DNA of 64,000 nucleotides. Origin: Lactarius indigo (Eukaryota; Basidiomycota; Agaricomycetes; Russulales; Russulaceae). Position 1 is the stretch's first letter. Every line of letters starts with the position of its first letter. The position numbers and the translations under genes were made by a program. A model generated the notes under the pieces. It saw nothing but the letters and a program-made list of their open reading frames with translations, was not told the origin of the DNA and did not search any database. The DNA is taken from assembly GCA_025766275.1 (NCBI GenBank), contig JAFKAC010000007.1, positions 1,860,001 through 1,924,000 on the forward strand, in the 5' to 3' direction. This document shows positions 10,615 to 22,082 of this stretch, piece by piece.

Positions 10615-12899
10615 ATGAGCGACCAGCAGCTGCAAGAGGCTCTCAGACGGATTCAAACCATCTGCGATGAATCCAATGGTCGCTCTCAGTTGTTTCGTTC
10701 TGGTAAATCCTTTCCTTTTCCTGAGTTTATATTGACCGTGATTCACCGATAGGTAGCCACGGCCATCTCAACGGTATCAGGCACTACTACGAGAGCAGTT
10801 CTCAGGACGCCAAGTTTTCAGTCGAACCTGGGTCCGCTGAGGATTTATCCAAAATCGTGGGTACACACTATTGAACTTTCTCTACGGTGCTGCAGATGTA
10901 ATGGTCTTGTATTCTAAAGATGCAAGTCTTAAAGGCGCACCCCGTCCCCTTTGCGGTTAGTATCTAGCAGCCTAACCGAACTAGCGGTCAATGTGTTGAG
11001 GTCGAGTGATCACGCCATCTCGGTCCGCGGACACGTGACCGGTAGTTTATACGCGACTTGATATTCGTCCGTTCTAACCCTTAGTTCCTTCCACTCCACG
11101 AGGATCTAAGGGTAAGTTTTAGTGCGCTTACTTCCGTACCGCCCGCTCATTTACATGTAGTAGCTTACTCTGGTTCAGGTGATTATATACTTAGTTCCTT
11201 CCACTCCACGAGGATCTAAGGTAGCTTACTCTGGTTCAGGTTTTAAAACAATGAGCTCACCCCGATTCGGGCTATCGTGTTGTAGGTCAAAGGGGGCGGC
11301 CACACATCTAATCCTAGGTTCAGTTCGACGCAGGGCATACAGATCTCTCTATTGAGGTTCAATAAGATCTCTTTCAACAACGATAAAACTGAGCTGACCG
11401 TGGGGGCCGGGTGCGCGTTTGACGAGATCTACAAGGTCCTTCGACCCGAAAACTACAACATCGTAGGTGGTGGGGGAAGCGTGGGAATCGGTGGTTGGAT
11501 GATGGGAGGAGGATACTCACTCAAAACTAATCAGTACGGTCTTGGGATCGACAACCTCATTCGATCTCAGATCGTTCTTCCTGATGGCCGCCGCGTGACA
11601 ACGTCGGCGGATGTTGAGCGTGATCTCTTTTGGGCGATTAAAGTACGTCCCAGGCTTGATTTATGAGTGAATATTGAAAAGGCTGACGCGTTATGAATCA
11701 AGGGTGGCGGGAATAACTTCGGTATCGCGACCGAGTTCGTTCTGAAAACCCATCGTCAAGGCACCGATGGCAACGGATACGTCTATGTGAGTTTATCTGA
11801 TTTCCCTGCAGCATTCATTCACACTATTTGTTCTTAGGGGGGGCTTCTAACTTTTGACAAGGCTCGGATCGAACGTGTCAAAGGGGCAATTGTCAACTTT
11901 ATGAAAATGAATGACCCCAAAGCCACTATCGAAGCCGTTTTCAGGTTCTATAGAAACCATGGCATTCAGGAGGTTCTCTCCCAAATTCTTTCGCGATTGT
12001 GTGTTTATCTTACGTTGATAGTTCAAATTCACAGTTTTGATGTTTTACGATGACAAGAAACCTGAAGTATACTAGCCTTTTAGCGATTTCCTCGCCATCC
12101 CTCACCAGGGTCGACTCACGAACTCAAGGTATACGAAGCTAGATGCCGCTAAGACTCTACTTTACTCCCACATACCGGCGGATGTTGCAACTTCGATACT
12201 TTCCACCCCCGAAGACGATGACCTTGCGCCGGTGTACTTTCCCAGCCCGGATATTCCGGGAATTGGCGTCATAAATGCTCGGTGCGTCATTTTCAAGATG
12301 TGTAAGGGTGAGCTTTCCCTCACTTGTCGCCAGAGCCCGATGGGGAAGCGTCATGGTGTCCAAGTATACTCTGAACCTCATCAATGTTGTTGAAGAAGAA
12401 GCCAAGGTAAATAGACTAACCGCCATTTCCCTGGCTATACCTTCATCAGACCTGATTTTATTTCTAGGCGGCCAAACGACTCATGCAACAATTCAAAGGG
12501 AGGATGGTCATGGCCGAAATATGGCCTTTTCTGCCAACGATGTTCGATCGAAGCGTCGACTCAGCATGGCCGCACAAGCGCGGAAAGCCCAACGGACCCC
12601 TCGTCGTGTACTTCATGTGGGAACACGCGGAGAACGACGAGGTGTGGATTAGCCAGATGAAGACGGCCTTGGACCACATCCACCGGATCGCGCTCCAGGA
12701 GAGGTGTGCCACGCTCTCTGCACCTGTATATTGCAACACCGCCCTCGAAGACGTTACTACCCCGGAGCAGATCTACCGAGGCAATCTAGGCAGACTGTCT
12801 GCGTTGAGGTTCAGTTACGACCGTGATGATGTTATGGGGAGGACGGGAGGGTTCCGTATCCCGCTTCCACATGGTCCTCCGACCGTCAACGAGCAGTAA
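10615..12899 (+). CDS. FAD-linked oxidase (PCMH/berberine-bridge type), possibly disabled
   Basis: Exons 10615-10702, 10753-10856, 10920-10955, 11286-11642, 11703-11786, 11838-11998 and from 12035 join in phase. The protein starts MSDQQLQEALRRIQ. The FAD fold is clear: HPVPFAVKGGGHTSNP, whose His is the usual covalent FAD site, VGGGGSVGIGGWMMGGGYS, NQYGLGIDN, DLFWAIK-GGGNNFGIATEF. The C-terminal half (SDFLAIPHQ, RWGSVMVSKYT) completes a berberine-bridge-like oxidase. Between VY and PFSDFLAIP an in-frame TAG stands at 12073-12075. Either the gene is a recent pseudogene, or a 42-nt GT..AG intron (12067-12108, length divisible by three) removes the stop together with the conserved SDFLAIP motif. 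Intron 3 is 330 nt, against roughly 35-75 nt for the other introns. Confidence 0.72.
11080..11240 (+). repeat. Interleaved direct repeats inside intron 3
   Basis: A 31-bp unit starting CTTAGTTCCTTCC and ending GATCTAAG occurs identically at 11080-11110 and 11190-11220. A second unit, GTAGCTTACTCTGGTTCAGG, occurs at 11160-11179 and 11221-11240. The 31-bp unit has short inverted ends (CTTAG/CTAAG). Confidence 0.85.
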
Positions 12900-14034
12900 A
12901 GCTTAAAGAACCACGAACACAGGTAAGTGTGATGCCATGAGTATCCAGAGGCACGGTTGAAGAACTGTACTGCCCGGGCACTCCACGCCTGTGGCGTTTC
13001 CGGATCTCATTGTTGTCGGAAGGTTTTCATGTATAAATAGCGTCAGTGAAAATACATTTGTTAGGAGTACGGGTATTAGCAATGTTGAGTTTTTTTTGGT
13101 TCGGAATTCGAGCCTTCCGGGAGGATTCGGTGAATCGTGCGCGACTCATAGTCACTCACGACCGTGGTAATCATAATCGTACTTAACACATTTCTGGTGC
13201 GAATGTGCTGTATATCGAGGTCATTGTTCGCTCGCGTGGTGCCATTGCCTCCATTCCACGGCCATCGGTCTTGCCGTCCGGTCGTCTCACAGAAAGAGAA
13301 AGAAGTGAGAAAAATCTGACACACCCGCACTCAGGAGATATGGTAGGTTCTCTCGAGTTATCGACTAAGACAACGACGCAGTCTCGTTTCTGTGGACGTG
13401 ACGCACAGAACGACTCATAGCCAAAAACGAACCCAGAAGTCGCAAGGCGCGTGTATCCCTCAACGTATCGATGCGCCTACACTGAGCGTGGGTGGTCACT
13501 ACATCACTGCCATTAGTAGTCACTTGTCCTTGACCTTATCCCGACCTTTCAGGATGTTACTTCCTAGAATAATAACCAATCAACTGCTTTCCAGAGCCGC
13601 AAATCGGCATGCGTTCTCCGGGTACTGGCTCTCAGTCACGGTCATTTCGGAGATACTGGGCATTTCTGCTTGAACATGGTGACACCCGACCGCATTTTCA
13701 AGGACAGACACTGGGTTTCTCCTCAAATCCGAGGTCAACCTTGCTTTGGGCCTCTTCCCATCTGCACTTGAATACTGTGCCCACGCAAACCGATAGAAAC
13801 CAAGACAGGAGATTCCAAGTTGTAATGCGCGTGCCAATAATTTCTTTCAACCCTCATTGATAGATAAACGTGTATATATAATTGTTCCATAGCGTTCACT
13901 TCATATGACATCACGATTGTGAGCGCCGCGAGATGCCCGTCATCAGGGATCGACCATTCCTAAATCTCCGGACGTATTTGATGCCCTGGGGTCAAGTCGG
14001 AAGGGTTCCTGCACATGACATGAAACCCACAATC
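12900..14034. other. Intergenic stretch
   Basis: I see no supported gene in these 1.1 kb. An 85-codon minus-strand ORF at 13580-13837 has reasonable composition but no family pattern and no obvious partner exons. A T8 run lies near 13089. Confidence 0.35.
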
Positions 14035-16087
14035 TTAAATAGGGAGGAAGATAGATACCTTGTCTCGTGCCTTCGATATTCTACGCTTCAATTGGTCATG
14101 GAAAGCCTCTCCTTCCACAACCCACAACGTTGGGCAAGAGGGGCAATCGGTCCGAGATACATGAGTGCGGAGAGCTTTGACGAAACCCTCGCAAAGGGAT
14201 GAAGGATTGGGTATTGGATTAGTATATGCATCTTTCAAACCGGTGGTATACTGCAAAATCAAGTCACGTAACCACCAAGCGAGGATCGCTTTGTCGTTTT
14301 GAGAAGCGGAGAAGGAGCGTTTAGTCTTGCGGCAACGACACCAGATTTTTGATAGGTTGTCGCTACCATCAACAAAGCCTTCAAAGAACGAGAGGAGATT
14401 GTCCCGGCAACGCTTGCGGAAGCGGACCAGGTCGCTCAGCGCTGAGCCCTCGAGCAACGGTAAGGCATCTGCGATGGCTTCAAACGTCATGGGATGATCA
14501 AGAGTAAGGCGCGCCGCAATTTCTATCTCCGGTATGAGCTGTTTGTTACACGCAATCGCATATGCACGAAAGGCAGCCTCCATGGTTGGCAATTGGCGAC
14601 CTATTTCGGAACGGACAGTAGATATGACCGTAGTCATATTATATTTTTGCGAAGCGGCGAGAAGAGCCAAAGTCTTCTCGTAAGAGTCAGGTATCGCAGA
14701 AGGGATAGGGTAAAGCTCTGTGATGAGGCTGTGCAGTAGTTCCGCGTCTTCGGATACCTGGGCAACGGGAAGACCCTCGATGACTTCACTACCAGGAGGT
14801 TGAGGGAGCGAAAACAAATCAGTAAAAAATGGTGATGATATGGCTAGGATCGACTTGTGAACACGAAAGGAAACAAGGTCAGACGATCGAAGTACGATAT
14901 CCGCTCCTTGCATGTTTAGGCCTTCGGGCAGAGGTAAAGCTCCCATTGTAGCAAGGGTAGAACTTTGAAGACGTGTTTCCCCTTGTGTGAGTATGAAATC
15001 CGATTTAGCCTGTAGATGAGCTGAGATCCACATGTCGCATTCAGGATAGTGGACTCGGAACCTACTTTTCTTATACTTTTATGGAGAACAGCTGTCAGAG
15101 CAGTCCAAATGTCACAAATCGTTTTGCTGGGGATCGATGCACAATATTCACAGTCGCTGCCTGCGGGTGAGACATGAGAGGAAAGGGCGAGATGAAATGT
15201 GGTGAGATTAAAACCAGCGAGGTCATCTTCAATGTCGGAAAGGTAGGTATCGACCCATAGTGGGATTTTTCTAGCCTCCGCGTCATGCTCCGCATTTTGC
15301 CCTGCATTGCTCGTTTCTACGCAGTCTAGGCCAGCTAAGATTCGGCAGAGTTCCGACCCATTGAATTCCTTGTGGAGGCTCACGCCGAGGTTAGCCAGAA
15401 CTTGTTGACGATGTTTCCAAAGATCAGAAAGAGCTGTTCCGGGTATAGTGTCGAGTTTGTCCTCGAAATTCTGGATAGTCATTGGAGTTTTGAGTATTTC
15501 TTCTGCCGCCTGACACGCCTCCTCAAGAAGACTATACTCATGTGCAAGAGAGTAAACCTGCAATGCAGTTTCGGGGCAGATAAAAGGTGGTTCACGCCTA
15601 GAAGCGCAGTCCCGGATTCGAATCAGTGCGGTGGTCATTTCATATTTCCGAGCCACAGAAAGGAGGTCTAGGATCTCCTCAATAGTTGGAGGAAGAACGG
15701 GTGGCACAGGGAACACGAAAGTTAGGAGAGCGGAAATAATTGTATGACTCTCAGTAAGCTGAATGACCGGAAGTAAAGGTTTGTCATTTGTTTCACGATC
15801 CATAGTGGTAGCTTCAGAGATTTCAGAAGTAGCTGTTATTTGTCTCTTTTTGGAATGCAATTTATGGACTGAGGCTCACCTTCCGGCCCTACACCGTGGC
15901 ATGCACTAACGGCCATTATTTGCTCTCTGAGAACAGGAGAGCTGTCGACCACGTAAAACCTTTGGACTTGGAAATCATGAGAGTCAGAAGAACGGAGAAT
16001 AATATCTGCATGAAGGAGTGAGGATGTCCCCAGTAGGCCTGGTAGGGATATGTCGGGAGAAGGGATAACAGTTGTAGACTCGGACAT
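14035..16087 (-). CDS. Two-BTB/POZ-domain protein, full length (copy A)
   Basis: Three exons join in frame: 16087-15880, 15811-15066 and 15009-14035, giving 642 residues. The first BTB unit contains ADIILRSSDSHDFQVQRFYV and VFPVPPVLPPTIEEILDLL; its back half ends with a CEYC pair and TALTAVLHKSIRK. After the second intron a second BTB unit follows: DIVLRSSDLVSFRVHKSILA, SSPFFTDLFSLPQPP, then a full back half with a CPSC pair. BTB domains dimerise and often serve as CUL3 adaptors; here only the family can be named. It stands over 20 kb from the array at 37.6-57.3 kb, has the same domain order and intron position, and keeps the C-terminus that the array copies have lost. Confidence 0.85.
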
Positions 16088-16126
16088 GAGAGAGCCGCTT
16101 CAAAAACCAGAGGCGTCAAGAGAGGC

Positions 16127-16154
16127 GTTCAACGTTGAACGTTGAACGTTGAAC
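16127..16154 (+). repeat. Heptamer tandem repeat GTTGAAC x4
   Basis: Four abutting heptamers lie about 40 bp upstream of the start codon of BTB copy A. The first reads GTTCAAC, the next three GTTGAAC. GTTCAAC and GTTGAAC are reverse complements, so the first two units form a palindrome. Confidence 0.85.
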
Positions 16155-17287
16155 ACCGGGCCCCGGACCAGCACTTGTGAATATTACCGGGCCGGTGAAT
16201 CTACAACATTCCGATATGAGGCCCTCATATTTCCGGACGCCTACACCCTGGTTACTGACAATAAAGAAAGATACTCGATACCTTTCCATTGTACTCCCCT
16301 TTTCCACAACTCGGGGGAGTTATATCCGTGTCTCCCTTCCGGGCCAAAAGGCCGACTAGGTGGCGCGACACGCTGAAACTGAAGATTGCCCAACCTCTGA
16401 AATAAAAAACCATCCAAACACCTACCATACATCGATCCGAGACGTAATGACACAACGAAACCCATATATTTTACGTACCTTTTGTCTCTAGTATTTCGAC
16501 GTCACGGATTCCTAGAAACGGGTTCAAGTCTCCCTCGTGAGTCTGAGGTTCTGTGTACCCGAATCGCTCATGCGAGTGACCCAGATTCCGAAGAACCCAT
16601 CACGATGAAGCGCTCACATCGTCCAGTGCCTGCTCTTCCACTCACGCACCACAGAGGCACTCATTGCCTTCACGCTCATGCACTCATGTCCTCGTCGCAC
16701 AGGCCACTGTCCCCTGCTTTCTTGCACAATAGAATCCATAACCAGTGCTCGCATTTGATCAGGAACGAGGGAGACGTTCCAGGTCCAACACAAAATGCTC
16801 CGCAGAGCTTAATATAAAGCGCCAATACATTTGCGCTCTTCTTACGCAGCAAACATGATATACAGCTGTTAGACCACAAGTTCGGGCGCGGCCTCCAAGC
16901 CTGTAGTGATTGCGTATCACTCAGATTTGGACTGGGACGTGCCATGTTTCCTTCTGTCCGTTGTGATTCTAATGATCTACGACGACGATATGTGGTTTAG
17001 ACCCTTAGACCTTTTTTTTTTTCCGAACCGAACCATCTAACTATGTGTGACCCGTGTTCCCTCTGCACCAATCAACTATCACCTCATCAGGCCCATCCTC
17101 TTCCTGAACGCTACATTCTCCGTATTTGAATATCATTTACTCGATTTGGTACACTTCGCAAAATAATACAGCTATGACAACGACGACTGCAAGAGCAACA
17201 ACTCCACATTTACCGGAACGTAACAAAAAAAATCAACGCCAACTTTCCCAACTTAAAAACAAGGGGATTGGGTCGTGGGAAAACAGC
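16155..17287. other. Intergenic stretch with dispersed-repeat copy 2
   Basis: About 16650-16800 carries the partner of the repeat at 8345-8500. From about 17100 the sequence resembles the 3' flanks of the two other paralogues in the 17.3-29.1 kb triplication (the CGTATTTGAA... and TACGACTWC-like blocks also at 21.9 and 26.1 kb). No gene is supported. Confidence 0.4.
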
Positions 17288-20068
17288 TCACCACACCTCG
17301 TTAGGATCGCCCCACGAGCTGTCTAGTTCGCCGAGGGGAAGGTCAACGTCGAGCGGCGCCTCGAGAAGGCTAGCCAGAGCAGCTTGCGCCTGGGCCTCCG
17401 CTTGTGCCCGAGCATTCTTTGCCCAATTCTTCCTCTTTCTAGCACTCTTCGACACCTTCAATCCGGCCCCCGGCCGCGCATTAGGCTCTCTCCCACCTGT
17501 TCTGCGGTTGTCCTCCTCGACCATCTTAGTCAGCACCATGGTGACCGGATCGCCCCAGTACGTATTGGAGACCCTCGGGAAGCCGATCGGTTTCGGAGGT
17601 GCGGAGGGTGTGGAAGGGATTGCGTCCGTCCGCGCGCTCGAAGATGGTGAGCTACGCGCTGCCCATACCGACTGTCGCATTGCAGGGCCCGTATCCGGGC
17701 GTTGGCCAGTGTCCGAGTCACCTGCGAAAGTCGTGGAGGCCGTGGAAGCTGGGGAGTCGCCGGAGTGCGAAAGCTGCTCGCTGTGTCCGCCCACACTCGA
17801 GCTCTCGCTCGCGGCGCTGCAGGCGTCCCATGTGGGCTGCCGCGTTGCGAGGAACGAGGATGTCGGGGAAGCCAGCGCCAGGCTCGCGCTGTTATAGGGT
17901 GTGTGGGGGAGCGTGGGCCCCTCGCTCTGCCCGCTTGAGCTCACGCTTGCGGGTGACGGGGAGCGGCTGCTGCTAGTGTTGCTCGCGCGGGATCTCGCGA
18001 CGCTTGCTTCTTCGTCGGAGTCGGAGTCGTCATACATTTCGGCTATAGAGTCCCTTGCGCTGTGCACAAAGTCTGGCGTTGACTGCATGTCGGTACCTCT
18101 GGTGTTCCAGGGGACCGTCCATCCCTCTTGGTCAGACTGAGGAGGGGAGCGGGAGTCTGTCATGGGTGCGAATGTGGTCAGGAACGCGAATGCAAGAGCT
18201 GTAGTGCTATAGGAATACAATACCTTCGTCGTGCAACGTGTCGCTGTCTGACCCACTGCTGCTGCTGCTGCTGAATGTATTCCCATGGGGGAGCGGCGAG
18301 CGCGAGCGCAACTCCTTCTTCAGCTGCACCCTCGCTCTGCGTGCTTCACGCTGTGTCCTCTCCTTCTCCCGCTTTTCGCCCTCATCCCTCATGCGTCTGT
18401 CGCGCTCGACGCGCGCGCGCTCCTTGCAGATTCCGGGGCTGCAAAGCGACCCGTGTTGGGGGCACGTCCATTCGCCCTTCTTCTGCACTTTGGTTGGAGG
18501 CTCCAGTCGGGGCGCGTCGTATCCTTCCCAAAGATTCGCCACGCCGCCAGCGCGGGACTGGCCGCCCGCGGGCGGGTTCGGGGGATCGTGGTCGGTGTCT
18601 TCGAGACTAAGGGGTCTAGCTCCGCTGGTGACGGGGGCAGCTTCTGGAAAGGAATAGCCATCGAAGAGATCCAACATGGCGGCTGCCGTCGAATCTCTCG
18701 GCTCGTCATCTTCATTGTAATAATCGTAGACTCGCTGCGGCTCAATGGAACTGTCGAGGTCGTAGGCCTGGCGCCGCACGGGAGCAGAGGGTAGGCCAGG
18801 GGTTGGGATGCTAACACGCGGGTTGTCGATCTGCTCAGATTCAAAGAGCTCGTCGTCCTCGCTCCCGTCGGTGTGTCCGGGGGTTCGAGACTGCAAGGTG
18901 AGCCTAAGACCCAGGCCCGAAGGAGCGGGCGGAGTCCCTCTCGACGACCGAGCGTTGGAACTACGGAGTGTGCTAGGCGCGCACGATATACCGGCTGAAG
19001 ATTTGGAAGAAACGGACGAGATACCGCGTCTCCCTGCAAATACGGTGGTTATATGCGCATTCGCTTCGAATAAATTGACACAGAACGTACAGGCATCGAT
19101 CTTGGCGCGGTCGGTGGACGCCACAGAGGAAGGCGTGGGAGACCGGGTGGGAGACGGAGAGAACAAATTTGTGCTTTTGAGGCTGGCGCTCTTTGGTACG
19201 GAGGTGTTTCTCGGCGCGGCCTTTTTACCTTTTTTCGTGGACGAGGGTGTTGTTCCCGCATTGGACTTCCTGGAAGCTAAACATTCTGCGGAGTTGACTA
19301 AAGCAGCTTTTAAAAATAAAACCCAACGAAATAGAGCGCATTACAATTACCTAGTGGTGCTGGTGGGAGGAGCGGCACAGGAAAACGTTGTTGCGGAAGG
19401 CGGCACACTGGGGAACCGGACTTCGCCTCTGAACTCGATGGACCATTACACTGTGCCACTGAGGTCTTTGGGTACGGATATCTAATATTGCTAAGATACG
19501 GTCAAAGTCAACTGTGAGAATGTACGCAAGATATGTTGGCATGACTCACGAATTGTTGGGGGTCCATCCTTGAAACCAATCTTCTTCGATGGCTACACGC
19601 TTCCAACCTGCGGAATGTGAGTGATAAATCAGAGCGGAATGACGCAGGACGGACCATCCTTGACCAAACGTGCCGTGTCGAAAGTGGAATAGAACATCAT
19701 TGACGACTTGTCCATTTGTTCCTTCGTTGGCTTCGTTAAGAACTCCGACCAGACGTGCACCCCTAGGAGTTCGTGGAACCTATCAAACTCGTGATCTACC
19801 TCGATTATGACCATATCCGGAGACTTTGTGCGGAATGCACGATTTGGGTGTTGGTGAGATAAGGAAAAGAAGCTTTGAACGAACTCACGGAAGGCCTATA
19901 GAACATTGCTAGCAACACGTCCTTTCCCGCACAACACGCCAACCAGAGCACTATTGAGCGCTGGTCCTCGTGAAGCTCCAGGTTTGCATTGAGGGGGTAC
20001 GGGCACGCCACGATCAGATATTTTGATCTGTCCGCGAGTGGCAGGGACGTCGGGATTTGTTTGGGCAT
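17288..20068 (-). CDS. Unrecognised CHCC-motif protein, paralogue 1
   Basis: Start MPKQIPTSLP at 20068 and stop at 17288, with about seven exons separated by short introns. N-terminal exon: a hydrophobic WLACCAGKDVLLAMF segment. Next exon: MVIIEVDHEFDRFHELLG and KEQMDKSSMMFYSTF. Then short exons (WFQGW; YPYPKTS; proline-rich). Two large exons follow. One, about 18207-19045, carries CPQHGSLCSPGICKERAR followed by a long basic helical stretch. The last (17288 to about 18140) is serine-rich and ends WGDPVTMVLTKM...SSWGDPNEVW. Function is unknown; a mostly disordered, possibly nuclear protein with one small metal site is an inference. Compared with the other two paralogues it is the most diverged. 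Exon limits in the N-terminal third are approximate. Confidence 0.65.
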
Positions 20069-22082
20069 CCTTCAGTGTCGGCAAGCTGAACGTGCAAGGG
20101 GAGATGTGTTGTGGTGTGCGATATACAGAGGGCTTGGCCTGTTTTTGTTTTTGTTTTCTAGAATGTGAGAGGGGGCGACTGGGACAAAGGCGATGCATTT
20201 TTTCTCTTTGAGAGCCGTTTATATCAGATCATGAAGGGCGAAGCCTTGCAAGTACCCTAAGTGTGTGCGAGCGGCGCGGTGTTCAAGAGAAGGAGGACAA
20301 GTCCGCGGCTGCGGCTGCGCTAGTTCCTATGTCTAAAATATCACAGAGATAATTGGTTCAATGCTCACGATAAGTGACGACGTAGGTCGAAGTTTCCAGA
20401 ACAGCGGATAAAAGGGGAAAACAGGGGTCTCGCGGGATGCGCAGTATGTCGAAAAAAAAAAGTCGATAGAACTATACGTCCTCCGCCGCAGCAGGAGTTC
20501 ACCCAGCAGACACGTCAAAAGACATGCTTCTATCCGAACTGCGCCGAACTTTGCAGTCACCGTGACGAAGCTTCTGAACACCTACGCAGTCAAATACCTC
20601 GGTCGCATGTCCAGCTGATAGGTCACAAGCCCGTGCGCGGCCTCTACTGGCAATCGAATACTACACTGCCAAACGTCCCTGACCCCGTTTGAGGGTTCGG
20701 TAACCCAAGGTCCCCACGACCCCAATTTAGGCTCATCTGAGTGCTAGTCGAGCGGAGGTTAGACCAGCACTGAACCCAGGACCCTGTACCAGCCCTGGGG
20801 GAGTCCTCAAAACGGTGCTGGATAATATGCCGTAGTTTCCTTTTTTGGCCCAGACAGACCAATTGTATCCACCAAGGTATCCACCCAGTTGTCCACACAC
20901 GCACATCAAGAAAACAACAATATGTTATTTGTGGTTCTATTACTAGCATACACCAATAACATCCCTGAACACGCGGGCCTACTCGAAGTGTGGGTGCCGG
21001 AATGGACAATGTAGTATGGGAGGTGCTGCCATCAGGTAGGAGAGGTGCAGGATATTGTGATGGTAAAAGTCCGGATTTGTTGTGGGCATAAGAGGGGCTG
21101 GTAATAGTAGTGGTGAGAGTGGGGTAGTAGCAGTGTAGTGGGAAGGGCACCATGGTACGAGAAATTGAACTCGAAGTCAGTGAATAGCGGCAATGACAGT
21201 AAGGATGGTAGCGGTGCAGTGGAAGGACACAAAAAAAATTGAAGTTGAAGTTGAAAGTCGCCGTGAAAGCTTGCCAAAGTACTTAGGTAATCAAACTTAG
21301 TCAGCTCTCACAACGAGCCTGGTGTCACCCCAGCCCTGGAGCAGGGTCCAGAAAGTACTGCCTGATTGTCACAAACCTGGTCCCTCAGACAGGGTTCATT
21401 CAAGGTAACCGATCTCAACATTCAGTTGACCTGGCAATAATCCCCGAACAAGGTTGACACGTGGTCAGCTTAGTGTGGCCCGTGCGAACCCGGCCATAGG
21501 GTCCGGGGTGAATTTGCCGTGTATGCAGACAGGTTTTGAACGCGCGGGCCGAGTCATGCCGGTGTGTGGGAATCAACATGCCTCCGCCATACTGCCGTTA
21601 CATATGACGTCACGAGACTGGCGGCTCCCCAGCAACTCGTCCGCGAACTCCGTCTACAGTGTAATGCGGCCGCTATTCTGGTCGACAAGAGGAACGACCC
21701 GTTACATCCTCAGTGTAACCTCAAGGTGGTCTTGTCACTGACAATTCTAGCACGTGGCACTTCTGTCCCGGTCTCCGTCCTTGGTTTCGCTTTCGCTTGA
21801 CGCCTTTAGTGTATAGTATGAACCGCTCGCGCGCTCTCAGAGAATAAATTGCATATGACCCATGTGCATAGCTGTCTTGTTTTAGTTTTCCAGTGCTAGT
21901 AGTGCTACACGCCCTGTATTTGAACGATATTACAGGATAATTACGACTCCAACAACTTGAACGACAATGACTCCAACGATAACAACGGCACTCGCGTCAT
22001 GTACGACATACTCAACAAAATCTCAACATCGACGATAATTTGACCAACTCGTAACGAGGGAGATAGCCCGAAGGGGAAAAGC
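20069..22082. other. Spacer between paralogues 1 and 2
   Basis: About 20220-20640 matches the region upstream of paralogue 2 (24920-25440): shared blocks include GAAGCCTTGCAAGT, GCGGCTGCGGCTGCG and GCGGATAAAAGGG/GTGGATAAAAGGG. About 21880-22080 matches the 3' flank of paralogue 3. The stretch 20660-21430 between them has no counterpart there and is listed separately. No gene is supported. Confidence 0.5.
20660..21430. repeat. Possible non-autonomous insertion in the spacer
   Basis: This block is absent from the otherwise similar 25.4-kb flank of paralogue 2. Near its ends are loosely inverted copies. CAGGACCCTGTACCAGCCCT at about 20770 pairs imperfectly with CCAGCCCTGGAGCAGGGTCC at about 21330, and CGGTAACC (left) with GGTAACCG (right). 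The middle (21030-21250) is rich in GTAGTGG/GAAGTTG-like simple sequence. No coding capacity is seen. The ends are not exact. Confidence 0.3.

Noticed and set aside
17030..17260. Homopolymer-rich, AT-rich tract as an origin or promoter
   Set aside because: Short T9 and A7 runs alone are not evidence, and the region matches the 3' flanks of duplicated genes.
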